From a virus, in IMG/VR virus record IMGVR_UViG_3300001373_000002, positions 49,328 to 113,327 of that record: 64,000 nt of DNA. One strand, written 5' to 3'. The notes under the pieces were generated by a model that was not told the DNA's origin, ran no database searches, and worked only from the letters and a program-made list of their open reading frames with translations. How positions within the stretch are numbered: position 1 is the first letter of the stretch; every line of letters begins with the position of its first letter. The translations under genes and the position numbers were made by a program. Of the stretch, positions 42,741 through 51,445 are shown piece after piece.

Positions 42741-43212
42741 TATTAATTGGAAAATATTGGAAATACAAATATATTATAGTAATCCCATGGTAATGTATAT
42801 TTATGCAGTAATTTGGTAAATAGTGAATATTTATGCAAGATTGAATAGTATTGTGGAATTGGAAATAATTGGAAAAAGTAAGAGTACTATGACAGTGGTA
42901 TTATATTAATTAAGTATTAACAAGTAATTAAATATAATTAATATGCAGGATATAATTATTGATACTAGTAAGTGATACATAGTAGTAAATGGGATTGATA
43001 GGAGTTGTGAAAAATGAATGATGGGAATGAATGATGTGAAATGAAATGAAAATAATTGTGAGAAAAAGAATGATTTTTTTATATAAAAAGTTGACAAAAG
43101 TTTCATGTTTATTACCCTAAAATACGCCCAAAATATGGATATATGCAATTTTGACGATTCACACAAATATCATAATAGTGTCAAAATATCATAATAATAC
43201 TAATCATAACTA

Positions 43213-43228
43213 TGTTTCACGTGAAACA
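43213..43228. promoter_or_regulatory. parS-like site 4 (16/16)
   Basis: TGTTTCACGTGAAACA, exact consensus, in non-coding DNA. Confidence 0.92.
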
Positions 43229-44032
43229 TTTATAACATTTGGTATTTGATAAAATGGTATTATATGAAATACAAACCTTGGAAAGCCTTATAAACAAAGG
43301 GTTTGCGGGGGATAGTTCACATCTAAAATATTTTCCCAACTTAAAATCCCAACACTATCTATCCCTCTCTATCCCCAACTCAATTTTGTCACGATTATTT
43401 CATCCTCTCACCCCACCACCCACAACACATATCCTATTTTAACTATATTCCTCGTACTTTAACGTTGTTCCTTGATTCAGCAAAAGCCACGAAGAACTAA
43501 CCAATCTTTACAATATCATTCTAATTTACAATATTTTCCAAATTAAACATTTATCAATAGATCACCAACTCTAACTTATACATTTCCAATTATTCACAAA
43601 TTAACAATTCTAAAATTTAACACTACATCCTATTCCAAATATTTCCAAATCTATAATATTGACAGATATGCTGCACAATGATATAATATTACCATCAGAT
43701 CAATTTCATAACCACCATTATCAATTTACAATTATTTACAATTATAACATTTTATCACAGTCTAATATTGTCACAGAATTTGGATTTTCGACGACATGAG
43801 TTTTGTCACGATTGCTGTCATGTAATTAAATATCTTCATATATGGCGACATTTTTTAACCACCATAAATCATCAAAATAATGCCACTAAAATCATTAAAC
43901 TTTTAACCACCGATTAGCCACTCTTTGAATTTACAGATATTACCAATTGGACAATTTTAATCCATGATCAATATCGATAATCACCAACTATCAGATTCTT
44001 GATAGCAAACTGTGGTCATAGCATACCCCTAG

Positions 44033-44058
44033 AACGCACCAGAATCGATTTTAAGACA
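44033..44058 (+). repeat. dispersed repeat copy 2
   Basis: AACGCACCAGAATCGATT then TTAAGACA; matches copy 3 at 25 of 26 positions. Confidence 0.6.
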
Positions 44059-44279
44059 CTTTATAGCCTAACGTATATATTTATGCCAAAAAGGATAATC
44101 ATGGTCGATTTAAGGCGTATATGGCGAACATTTATCAATCGCTGCTATTTCGTCCAAATATTCCCAGATTAACGATATATCTTACAGTCTATGCCGATAA
44201 TACATTCTTGTTGGCAAATATCCCATTATTGGCTATCAAAAACATGGTTGGTAAATTTTACATTCACACATACCATTGT

Positions 44280-44305
44280 AACGCACTAGAATCGATTTTA
44301 AGACA
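44280..44305 (+). repeat. dispersed repeat copy 3
   Basis: AACGCACTAGAATCGATT then TTAAGACA. Confidence 0.6.
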
Positions 44306-44348
44306 TCAAAACATATTTTTTGGATATTTCCTTGCTTAAAAAATAAAA

Positions 44349-44377
44349 CGTCTTATTTTGGATTCTGATGCGTTGTA
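44349..44377 (-). repeat. dispersed repeat copy 4, inverted and degenerate
   Basis: ACGTCTTATTTTGGATTCTG then ATGCGTTGT; reverse-complement form of the family. Confidence 0.45.
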
Positions 44378-44565
44378 GGGCATATAGCCAAAACTAGATT
44401 ATTTTCCAAGAATAGAATATGCCAATAATGGAATAGGGCACATTGGTTGGTAGAATGGCTTGTTTTGGTAGAATGCGTGAACTATTCAAAGGGTTTGACT
44501 TTAAAAGATAAATAAAAAAAATAATAAAAATTCAATAAAATTGGTTTTTATTTTAATGGATTTTT

Positions 44566-44603
44566 GAGGGTATGATTATCACGCAAGTGATAATTGTGCC
44601 CTC
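44566..44603 (+). other. 17-bp hairpin with GCAA tetraloop
   Basis: GAGGGTATGATTATCAC, GCAA, GTGATAATTGTGCCCTC. Seventeen pairs with three G-U wobbles that pair only in rightward-strand RNA. The inner TTATCAC/GTGATAA is perfect. A candidate promoter begins ten bases downstream. Confidence 0.6.
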
Positions 44604-44612
44604 GTACACTTG

Positions 44613-44641
44613 TTGACAAACCCTAAAATCCTAGATATAAC
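44613..44641 (+). promoter_or_regulatory. candidate rightward promoter into the CTAG repeats
   Basis: TTGACA (44613-44618), 17-base spacer, TATAAC (44636-44641). No gene follows for 1.6 kb, so it may make a non-coding RNA. Confidence 0.55.
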
Positions 44642-45015
44642 CACGTTCCTAGGATATAACTATACTCCTAGACAATAACTATAAACCTAAAACACAACAG
44701 TAATCCTAGACATAACTTAGCAACTAGATAATAACTATAATCCTAGTATATAACTAGATGACTAGAATATAATATACTCCTAGAATATAACTATAATACT
44801 AGATAATAATATATAACTAGATAATAACTATGATACTATAATATAACTAGATTACTAGATAATAATAAACATAATACTAGATAATAACTATAATCCTAGT
44901 ATATAATAAACATAATAATATAATATAACTATGATAATATATAATAACTATAATACTAGTATATAATATATAATATAATACATAAAACATACTACTAGAA
45001 TATAACTATATAATA
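44630..45015. repeat. tandem CTAG-rich repeat array
   Basis: About 18-22-base units of the type CTAGATAATAACTATAATC, roughly 18 in a row with changing length, ending in ATATATAA-rich sequence. CTAG, rare in many bacterial genomes, appears almost once per unit. Confidence 0.6.
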
Positions 45016-45683
45016 TATATATAATAAACACTAATATAATATATAAAACCTAAAGACTAAGTACAAAAGATAAAAGATAAGTTCAAAAGATTAAATACAC
45101 GACAAAAATACTACGTATTTTCGTCTTTCAAATCTAACATATTCATTACATTCATATGTTAGATTTATTATAATGCTTTTATTATCTAAGATCTTTAAAA
45201 GATATTAATAACAATAACTAGTAATTAACTAAATTATATTAATAATATACACAATTTAATAAATTAACAGAATATTTACTACGACCAAGATATATATTGG
45301 CAAATAAAATACTCTAAAATAACCCATAAATTATAGTTAAAAAATACCTAAATTTTGCTATAAAATACTAATTCATGATTGTCAAATAATTATGTCATTT
45401 CTCTAAAATAATACGTGACATTCTGTCAAAATCTAACATTTAAATATGGTAAAATATGTAAATAAATACCATATAACCAAACGTATGTTATACACTAATT
45501 ATGATTATGGTGGTAAAAAATGATCGACTAGATGGCGAATATGCAATAATAAATATGTATACTTGAATAATATGTATAAATATGCAGCATAAACACTAAA
45601 ATTATACATGATGGCAAATAAAATCATATGACAAAACGATAATATTTGTTGGAAACTATAAAATATATCGCTAGAGTACTATT

Positions 45684-45710
45684 TAAACGCACTACAATCA
45701 AATTCTAGCC
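45684..45710 (+). repeat. dispersed repeat copy 5
   Basis: AAACGCACTACAATCAAATT then CTAGCC. Confidence 0.5.
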
Positions 45711-45752
45711 ACTAAATCATATATATTGAGCAATACTATGCCTATTTTATAA

Positions 45753-45787
45753 AACGCCTTAAAATCGATTCTGATGCGTTACAATGG
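45753..45787 (-). repeat. dispersed repeat copy 6, inverted
   Basis: ACGCCTTAAAATCGATTCTG then ATGCGTTACAATGG; inverted relative to copies 2 and 3. Confidence 0.55.
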
Positions 45788-45909
45788 TATTATACGATTA
45801 TATTGCTATACAAGATGTCTTATGTTAGTTATTAGGTACCCCTTTATAGATTGGCGATTATGCTGTCTGATATATTCTACATGGTACAAAGTTATTATGA
45901 CGACAATAA

Positions 45910-45941
45910 GATGTCTTAAAATCAATCGTGGTGCGTTGCAG
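45910..45941 (-). repeat. dispersed repeat copy 7, inverted
   Basis: ATGTCTTAAAATCAATCGTG then GTGCGTTGCAG. Confidence 0.55.
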
Positions 45942-46118
45942 CTATATATAAATAATACAGAATATACTGCTTGGTCGAAGCGATTCTTACTAGTAAATAT
46001 ATTTATTGGTAATATCGTATATAATTGGGAAAATATGGAAATTGAGTATGTAATCTAACAACGATCTTCTATATAAATGATGGAAAAATATACTTACAAG
46101 AAGATTAAATATTCACTA

Positions 46119-46147
46119 TTGACTTATCATTAATCTGGTGGTATAAT
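46119..46147 (+). promoter_or_regulatory. rightward promoter, distal
   Basis: TTGACT (46119-46124), 17-base spacer ending TGG, TATAAT (46142-46147). Confidence 0.8.
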
Positions 46148-46182
46148 CAAATAAAAAACAACAATTATTTTTAAATATTATG

Positions 46183-46211
46183 TTGACAAGTGGTAAAAGG
46201 TATGATATACT
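46183..46211 (+). promoter_or_regulatory. rightward promoter, proximal
   Basis: TTGACA (46183-46188), 17-base spacer ending TGA, TATACT (46206-46211). Tandem with the distal one; drives the rightward operon from 46262. Confidence 0.85.
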
Positions 46212-46261
46212 ATATGTAGATGGAAAATAATTCATCACAAAATAAAATAGGAGGAAAAGAA

Positions 46262-46603
46262 ATGGAAAAAATTGTAAATTGCCCAATCACGAAAGAAAGT
46301 TTTTGCAGTTATTTAAATATAGTGAAGGAGAGGGCTGATTTTCAAGATGGAATCGATTTGCTATGTTCTAAGTTTAATAAAACATCTCATGGCGACGCTG
46401 AAATATGTATGCCGAGTACTTATGGCATTATCATAGATGTTCTTGAAGAAGTGATGCGTGATAAATACGAAACAATTTCTTGGTGGTGTTGGGAACTTAA
46501 TTTTGGGATTAAATACAAAGATCAATTAAGAGTAGATGATAAAGTAATCGATTTAAGTACATCAGAGTTGTTGTATAACTACCTATGCGAGAGTTATGAA
46601 TAG
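46262..46603 (+). CDS. hypothetical early protein, 113 aa
   Basis: Start at ATG 46262 after AGGAGG (an in-frame ATG 14 codons earlier lies right after the promoter without ribosome site). TISWWCWELNFG near residue 80 and a C-terminal DLSTSELLYNYLCESYE resemble small phage proteins of unknown function. First gene of the rightward arm; TAG stop overlaps the next start. Confidence 0.7.
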   Translation: MEKIVNCPITKESFCSYLNIVKERADFQDGIDLLCSKFNKTSHGDAEICMPSTYGIIIDVLEEVMRDKYETISWWCWELNFGIKYKDQLRVDDKVIDLSTSELLYNYLCESYE

Positions 46604-46778
46604 TGTGGCTAATATGGTAATAATGATGGGAGCAATGTTTATGCAAGGAATGTTTGTTGGAATTGCGATTATGATGTTTGTTACAAGAAAAGAAGTGGAT
46701 AAAGCATATCGTGATATTGAAGATATATTTAGCGATATAGAAGTTTTAAAAATAAAAACAAAAGGAGAATTAGAATGA
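46596..46778 (+). CDS. small membrane protein, 60 aa
   Basis: One long hydrophobic N-terminal segment rich in methionine (MVIMMGAMFMQGMFVGIAIM), then an acidic helix DKAYRDIEDIFSDIEVLK. Overlaps both neighbours. Function unknown. Confidence 0.6.
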   Translation: MNSVANMVIMMGAMFMQGMFVGIAIMMFVTRKEVDKAYRDIEDIFSDIEVLKIKTKGELE

Positions 46779-47176
46779 AAGCTTGGGAATTAAAAGAAGG
46801 CGAGATTTATATCTTAGCATCAAAAGACGACCAAAATAATACAGACGATGTGCGTTTTAGGATTGAAGATGGAATTTTACAAACTGACGCAGCCTGCGGC
46901 GATGATTGGTTTGATAGCTATCTGTCATATAACGAGTGCGCACGTCTCGAATTTAGACATCGTGCATCTCAAAAATTGATATCACTGCTAAAACTTGTAG
47001 ATAAAAAATATAAATATATTTCTTCATGTGAAAATAGTTTATTAGTGCTATATGAAGAGTTGTGCGATCAGAATATAACCCCTTATTTATCACTAAAAAT
47101 GTACGGAATCGAAAATCCATTTACGTACGAAGATGGATATATATTAATACAAGATATTATAGATGAAAAGTGGTGA
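46775..47176 (+). CDS. tandem family protein 1 (LKEGEIY family)
   Basis: 133 residues. WELKEGEIYILA at the start, SQKLISLLKLVDKKYKYISS in the middle, PFTYEDGYILIQDII at the end: the three blocks shared by all members of this tandem family (46.8-52.3 kb). AAAGGAG precedes; the ATG overlaps the previous stop. Confidence 0.75.
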   Translation: MKAWELKEGEIYILASKDDQNNTDDVRFRIEDGILQTDAACGDDWFDSYLSYNECARLEFRHRASQKLISLLKLVDKKYKYISSCENSLLVLYEELCDQNITPYLSLKMYGIENPFTYEDGYILIQDIIDEKW

Positions 47177-47613
47177 TCAGAATTAAACTGCACGAGTTAA
47201 AAGAAGGAAAACTATATATAGTGGATTCGTATATTAGCGTGTTTACAGTTATAAATGGACATCTAGAAATGCTATTATGTGCGTCATTCGGAGGTAGGTG
47301 GATTAGATGTGGCGATTTTTTAGGCGATTTTAAGCCATGCGTAAAATGTAGCGAAGAGTTTATAGATTTATTGCGATCGTTACATACAGATTATGAATAT
47401 ATAACAATTAGTAAAGATGGGGTATTAACAGCATACGACAACAGACCGTATATAGTGGATTGCGAATGGGTTTGCGATTGCGAAGATGGTAAATATACTA
47501 AAATTTTGATTAGCTACGAAATTCCATTTACCGATGTGGATGAAGTGATGGATATAGGAGATATTTTATTAAGAGAAACAACTATAGAATACGAAAACTG
47601 GGAAAGGAGTTAA
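47170..47613 (+). CDS. tandem family protein 2
   Basis: Start is one of two adjacent GTG codons (47170 or 47173), coupled to the previous TGA. LHELKEGKLYIVD, then SEEFIDLLRSLHTDYEYITI, SKDGVLTAYDNRPYIVD, PFTDVDEVMDIGDILL. All family blocks intact. Confidence 0.75.
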   Translation: MVIRIKLHELKEGKLYIVDSYISVFTVINGHLEMLLCASFGGRWIRCGDFLGDFKPCVKCSEEFIDLLRSLHTDYEYITISKDGVLTAYDNRPYIVDCEWVCDCEDGKYTKILISYEIPFTDVDEVMDIGDILLRETTIEYENWERS

Positions 47614-47614
47614 T

Positions 47615-48031
47615 ATGAGGTTTAGTGAATTAAAAGAAACGAATCTATATGAAGCTAGTGGATATGTTAGCATTTTTAGACTCAAAAATGGGCGATTAGA
47701 ATTAGGTCGGTGTAATAGCTGGAAAGAAGATGGTCTTTATTTATACCCAATTCCCGAGATGGAGTTTAGACTGTATGTAAAACTTGAGGACGAATTGATG
47801 GAACTTTTAGAATCTTTACGAGAGAGTTATAATTATATGACAATCAGTGAAGATGGAGTGCTTGAAGTGTTTGAGTGTATGCCACACATTGTTGATGGAA
47901 TATTGAAGCAAAGTTGTGAAGATTTTAAACATGCTCGCTTTTTACCAAATGTCGAAACTCGATCCGTAGACATATCACATATAGGCGATTTTATAGCAAG
48001 AGAAAAATATAGGCAAGGAGCTGATTTGTAG
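47615..48031 (+). CDS. tandem family protein 3
   Basis: FSELKETNLYEASGYVSIF, EDELMELLESLRESYNYMTI, SEDGVLEVFECMPHIVDG. AAAGGAG precedes the ATG. Ends QGADL and TAG, directly followed by the next ATG. Confidence 0.75.
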   Translation: MRFSELKETNLYEASGYVSIFRLKNGRLELGRCNSWKEDGLYLYPIPEMEFRLYVKLEDELMELLESLRESYNYMTISEDGVLEVFECMPHIVDGILKQSCEDFKHARFLPNVETRSVDISHIGDFIAREKYRQGADL

Positions 48032-48472
48032 ATGAAGTTTTGCGAGTTGGAAGAAGGAAAACTATATAGATCTGACACGAGTATTAGAATTTTTAGACTT
48101 AATCATGGTGAACTTGAAATGGCAATAACTGGAAATACTTGGGTAAAATCATACCTATTTCAAACTACCATCGACAGAATTAACTTTAGACCATATATTA
48201 AGATTAAAGGCGAATTAATGGAATTATTTGAGTCTTTGAACAATGATTATAATTATATGGCGGTTAGCGAAGATGGAATTGTAGAAGTTTGGAAGGAATA
48301 TCCATCTGTCATAAACGAAGATGGCGACCGAGAACTAATATTAGAAGATTGCGAATATGCTCGTCTATTGCCTAATTTAGATATTCCATTTATAACTAAG
48401 AGTTACGTTATAAAGATAAGTAATTTTATAGAAAGCGAAAGAGAAAAGTTTGTAAAAGGATGTGATTTATAG
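48032..48472 (+). CDS. tandem family protein 4
   Basis: FCELEEGKLYRSDTSIRIF, KGELMELFESLNNDYNYMAV, SEDGIVEVWKEYPSVI. Ends KGCDL. Its ATG follows the TAG of protein 3 without a gap. Confidence 0.75.
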   Translation: MKFCELEEGKLYRSDTSIRIFRLNHGELEMAITGNTWVKSYLFQTTIDRINFRPYIKIKGELMELFESLNNDYNYMAVSEDGIVEVWKEYPSVINEDGDRELILEDCEYARLLPNLDIPFITKSYVIKISNFIESEREKFVKGCDL

Positions 48473-48898
48473 GTGAATATATACGAATTAGAAGAAGGAT
48501 ATTTGTACAAAACCGACTCATCTGTTGATGTTTTCAGAGTTAAGGATGGACATTTAGAAAAATACGAGTCTAAAACTTGGCAAGAATCTTGGTTTGGCAT
48601 AGATCGTGCTGTTGATTTAGAATTTGAAGTATATACAAGACTAAAAGATGAATTTGTTGAATTACTAGAATCCTTATACCAAAGTTATAGCTATATAACA
48701 GTTAGTGATGACGGTGTGCTTGAAGCTTACGTAAGTAAACCACACGTAATAGATGGCAGATGGGAATGTAGATACCAACATCATAAATGCACTCATATTT
48801 TACTTAACGTAGACACTCCATTTACAAGCAAAGATGGTGCTATGTATATATGGAAAATTTTATTAAGAGAAGAAACTAACGAAGGATGTGATTTATAG
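48473..48898 (+). CDS. tandem family protein 5
   Basis: GTG start right after TAG. IYELEEGYLYKTDSSVDVF, DEFVELLESLYQSYSYITV, SDDGVLEAYVSKPHVIDG, PFTSKDGAMYIWKILL; ends EGCDL like protein 4. Confidence 0.75.
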   Translation: MNIYELEEGYLYKTDSSVDVFRVKDGHLEKYESKTWQESWFGIDRAVDLEFEVYTRLKDEFVELLESLYQSYSYITVSDDGVLEAYVSKPHVIDGRWECRYQHHKCTHILLNVDTPFTSKDGAMYIWKILLREETNEGCDL

Positions 48899-49375
48899 GT
48901 GAGAATTAACGACTTAGAGGAAAACAAGGTGTATGTACGCATCGACGACGAAAGCAGCAAAGCTATATTATACAAGATAAGTAATGGCGATTTGTTATAT
49001 GGCGATTTGTTATTTAGGTTTAATCAGATATCAGAATGGGATTTAAGCAAAGCAGAATACAACGAAGTGTCTAAATGGAAGTTTAGAGAGTATGACGAAG
49101 ATTTGTCAAATAAGTTTATTGAGTGGCTAAAGCAAGTAGATGGTAAATTTAAATATATGGCTGTTGATAAATGCGGAATCTTAGTTTTTGCAACAGAAAA
49201 AATGAAATATGTGGCTGTATTTGGATGGCGCACTAATTACCATCTTAATCATGGCTACGAGTTAGAAGATACAGCAATTGAGTTAGATATTAGCCTATTT
49301 GGTATATCGAATCCTTTTACTTTTGACGATGGATGTATGCTTATAAGCAATATAGTAAGAAAAGTTACATATTAA
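48899..49375 (+). CDS. tandem family protein 6, longer copy
   Basis: GTG start after TAG. INDLEENKVYVRIDDE, FIEWLKQVDGKFKYMAVDKC, then NPFTFDDGCMLISNIVRK. 158 residues, with an insertion in the middle relative to its neighbours. Confidence 0.75.
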   Translation: MRINDLEENKVYVRIDDESSKAILYKISNGDLLYGDLLFRFNQISEWDLSKAEYNEVSKWKFREYDEDLSNKFIEWLKQVDGKFKYMAVDKCGILVFATEKMKYVAVFGWRTNYHLNHGYELEDTAIELDISLFGISNPFTFDDGCMLISNIVRKVTY

Positions 49376-49396
49376 AATTAATACAAGGAGGAATAG

Positions 49397-49744
49397 ATGG
49401 GTAAGATTTTTTATAAGAACATAGATGGAAGTATGATTACTTATCAGTTTGATAGAAAAAATGAATACACTGGAGAATTTATATGTTTCGTAAGTATGGA
49501 TATGGGGAATACTGTAATGGAAACGAGTATATGCGAAGCTACTTTTAAAACTCTTCATAAAACGCAAGCTGATGCAAACGTAGAATATTACAACAAAATG
49601 GTCGAAAGAACATTATATGATATTAAGATTATTGAAGATAATATATCTATGCTGCAATTCGATATAGCTCACAAATATGATAGGTTAAAAGATTATAAAA
49701 ACTTACTAATCAAAAACGAAATAGATGGTTTGTACGAATTATGA
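49397..49744 (+). CDS. hypothetical protein, 115 aa
   Basis: Not a family member. GKIFYKNIDGSMITYQF opening, then a coiled-coil C-terminus (TLYDIKIIEDNISMLQFDIA, HKYDRLKDYKNLL). AAGGAGG precedes. Separates the tandem genes from the methyltransferase. Confidence 0.65.
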   Translation: MGKIFYKNIDGSMITYQFDRKNEYTGEFICFVSMDMGNTVMETSICEATFKTLHKTQADANVEYYNKMVERTLYDIKIIEDNISMLQFDIAHKYDRLKDYKNLLIKNEIDGLYEL

Positions 49745-49782
49745 TTGCCAATAAAAAAAACAAATAAAAGGAGATTATTTAA

Positions 49783-50562
49783 ATGATTAATACGATTTTT
49801 AACGAAGACTGTTTTATCACTATGAAAAAAATGATTGACACAACAAGCAAAGTTGATTTAATTTTAACATCCCCACCATATAATACTGGAAGAGTAACTC
49901 AAACACAGAGAAGCATTGATAATTACGAGAATAGATACGATATTCATTTAGACAACATGGGTGAAGAAGAGTATTTAGACTGGAGTGTTAATCTATTTAG
50001 TTGTTATGATTCTATACTACAAGATAATGGAGTTGTGTTATACAATATGTCGTACGGAAATGAGAATCCAAACATTATGTGGCTTACTGTCGCTAAGATT
50101 ATACAAAATACTGATTTTATGATAGCAGACAGCATAGTTTGGAAGAAGAGGTCAGCACTTCCTAATAATGTCAGCCATAACAAACTTACGCGTATTACGG
50201 AATATATTTTTGTATTTTGTAGAAAAAGTGAATATAAAACATTTAATGCGAATAAAAAAGTGAAAAGCGTAGCAAATACTAGTCAGAAATTTTATGAAAA
50301 TATTTACAACTTTATAGAAGCTAAGAATAATGATGGAAGTTGCAAGTTGAATAAAGCTACTTTTTCTACCGATTTAGTGATTAAGTTGCTGAACATTTAC
50401 GCAACAAATCAAAGTATCGTGTACGACAGTTTTATGGGAACTGGAACTACAGCTAAAGCTTGTGAGGAGTTCGGATGTAAATATATTGGTTCTGAGTTAT
50501 CAGAGAAACAAGTAGAGTTTGCTAATAATAGAATAAATAAAACAAAAAAGGAGATTATTTAA
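49783..50562 (+). CDS. DNA methyltransferase, TSPPY type (N4-cytosine or N6-adenine)
   Basis: 259 residues. NEDCFITM, then LILTSPPYNTGR (motif IV) near residue 26 and SFMGTGTTAKACEE (motif I-like) near residue 210 in beta order. SPPY is usual in cytosine-N4 enzymes, though TSPPYN also occurs in adenine enzymes, so base specificity is open. No partner nuclease is present. AAAGGAG precedes the ATG. It sits between members of the tandem family. Confidence 0.88.
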   Translation: MINTIFNEDCFITMKKMIDTTSKVDLILTSPPYNTGRVTQTQRSIDNYENRYDIHLDNMGEEEYLDWSVNLFSCYDSILQDNGVVLYNMSYGNENPNIMWLTVAKIIQNTDFMIADSIVWKKRSALPNNVSHNKLTRITEYIFVFCRKSEYKTFNANKKVKSVANTSQKFYENIYNFIEAKNNDGSCKLNKATFSTDLVIKLLNIYATNQSIVYDSFMGTGTTAKACEEFGCKYIGSELSEKQVEFANNRINKTKKEII

Positions 50563-51000
50563 ATGAAAATACATGAATTAGAATTGGGTAAAGTATATAG
50601 AATCGAAGGAGAATATGAAAAGTATTCGTATTTTATCGACAGTTCAAATAAATTATGTCAGAAGAATGTAGACGATTGTTGTACTCTGTTTAGTCCGTTA
50701 CAGTATAATGAGGTTGTTGTAGCTAATTTTATCGAAGTTAAGCATTATTCAGAAGAGTTTAAGCAGTTTTTAAGATTAATAAATACAGAGTTTAAATATG
50801 TAACAGTGGACAGTGACGGATCAATGTCTATTTACCACGAAAGACCAATGGTAGGCGTACATGGAGGAGACTATTATTATGGCGAAAGAGGGGATGGTTT
50901 ACCAATCGGATGTCGTGAAAATTTTAAAGGTGAGTTTCCAAAGTTCGAAGATGGAATTATCGAGATTGAAGATGTTTTAAAAAACGAGAAAGGAGATTAA
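50563..51000 (+). CDS. tandem family protein 7
   Basis: IHELELGKVYRIEGEYEKY, SEEFKQFLRLINTEFKYVTV, DSDGSMSIYHERPMVGV, FEDGIIEIEDVLKN. It starts one base after the methyltransferase stop, with AAAGGAG inside that gene's end. Confidence 0.72.
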   Translation: MKIHELELGKVYRIEGEYEKYSYFIDSSNKLCQKNVDDCCTLFSPLQYNEVVVANFIEVKHYSEEFKQFLRLINTEFKYVTVDSDGSMSIYHERPMVGVHGGDYYYGERGDGLPIGCRENFKGEFPKFEDGIIEIEDVLKNEKGD

Positions 51001-51001
51001 T

Positions 51002-51445
51002 TTGGATAGAATAACAAGTTTATGTAATAATAATACTAAGGCTGAATTGGCAGAAAAGATTTGTATACTAGAACATAACAACAAAGCACTAGAAGATACG
51101 ATAGGCCAACAATATAAAAATATAATGAAAGTGTTTAATAAATCAAGGATAATTGGAAACGAATTAGCAGAATTGATTATTAATGAGTATCTTTATATAG
51201 TGAAAGATGAAGATAGTGAATTATATGCGTACACGAAAACTCCTGTAAGAATAGGCAATAAGTGGGAAAGAGGATATGTTGGGACACGCAAACATTTATA
51301 CGAAAATAAATATCTTTACATTAAGGATCAGATGTGTTATAATGAATTATACAAAATAATAGACTTGAAAGAAGATATAAATATTTTTTTGAATAAACAA
51401 GAAGGAGACTCAGATGAAGAAGATAGTTATAAAATACCACGATGA
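51002..51445 (+). CDS. partial member of the tandem family with coiled-coil N-terminus
   Basis: TTG start (AAAGGAG seven bases upstream). First half is a helix (NNNTKAELAEKICILEHNNK). Second half resembles the family core: NEYLYIVKDEDSELYAYTKT, PVRIGNKWERGY. Looks like a family C-terminus joined to a coiled coil. Confidence 0.65.
   Translation: MDRITSLCNNNTKAELAEKICILEHNNKALEDTIGQQYKNIMKVFNKSRIIGNELAELIINEYLYIVKDEDSELYAYTKTPVRIGNKWERGYVGTRKHLYENKYLYIKDQMCYNELYKIIDLKEDINIFLNKQEGDSDEEDSYKIPR

Larger units (their letters stand above)
41765..46118. other. 4.4-kb non-coding control region between divergent arms
   Basis: No frame here has a ribosome site and plausible composition; those that exist are short and overlap repeats. 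The region is about as AT-rich as the rest but full of repeats: direct repeats at 42285-42740, GTTCGA operators, parS 4, a GNRA hairpin, a CTAG tandem array, and seven dispersed repeats. Transcription goes outward on both sides. I see an origin, centromere or regulatory region. Sub-elements are listed separately. Confidence 0.7.

Noticed and set aside
43480-43512. Another CAGCAA module
   Set aside because: The motif is there and GTTC/GAAC can pair, but the stem is short and the inner elements are missing.
43239-46058. Small open frames in the control region (43239-43442, 44121-44339, 45774-46058, and 42906-43166 on the minus strand)
   Set aside because: No ribosome sites, odd composition, and overlap with dispersed repeats.
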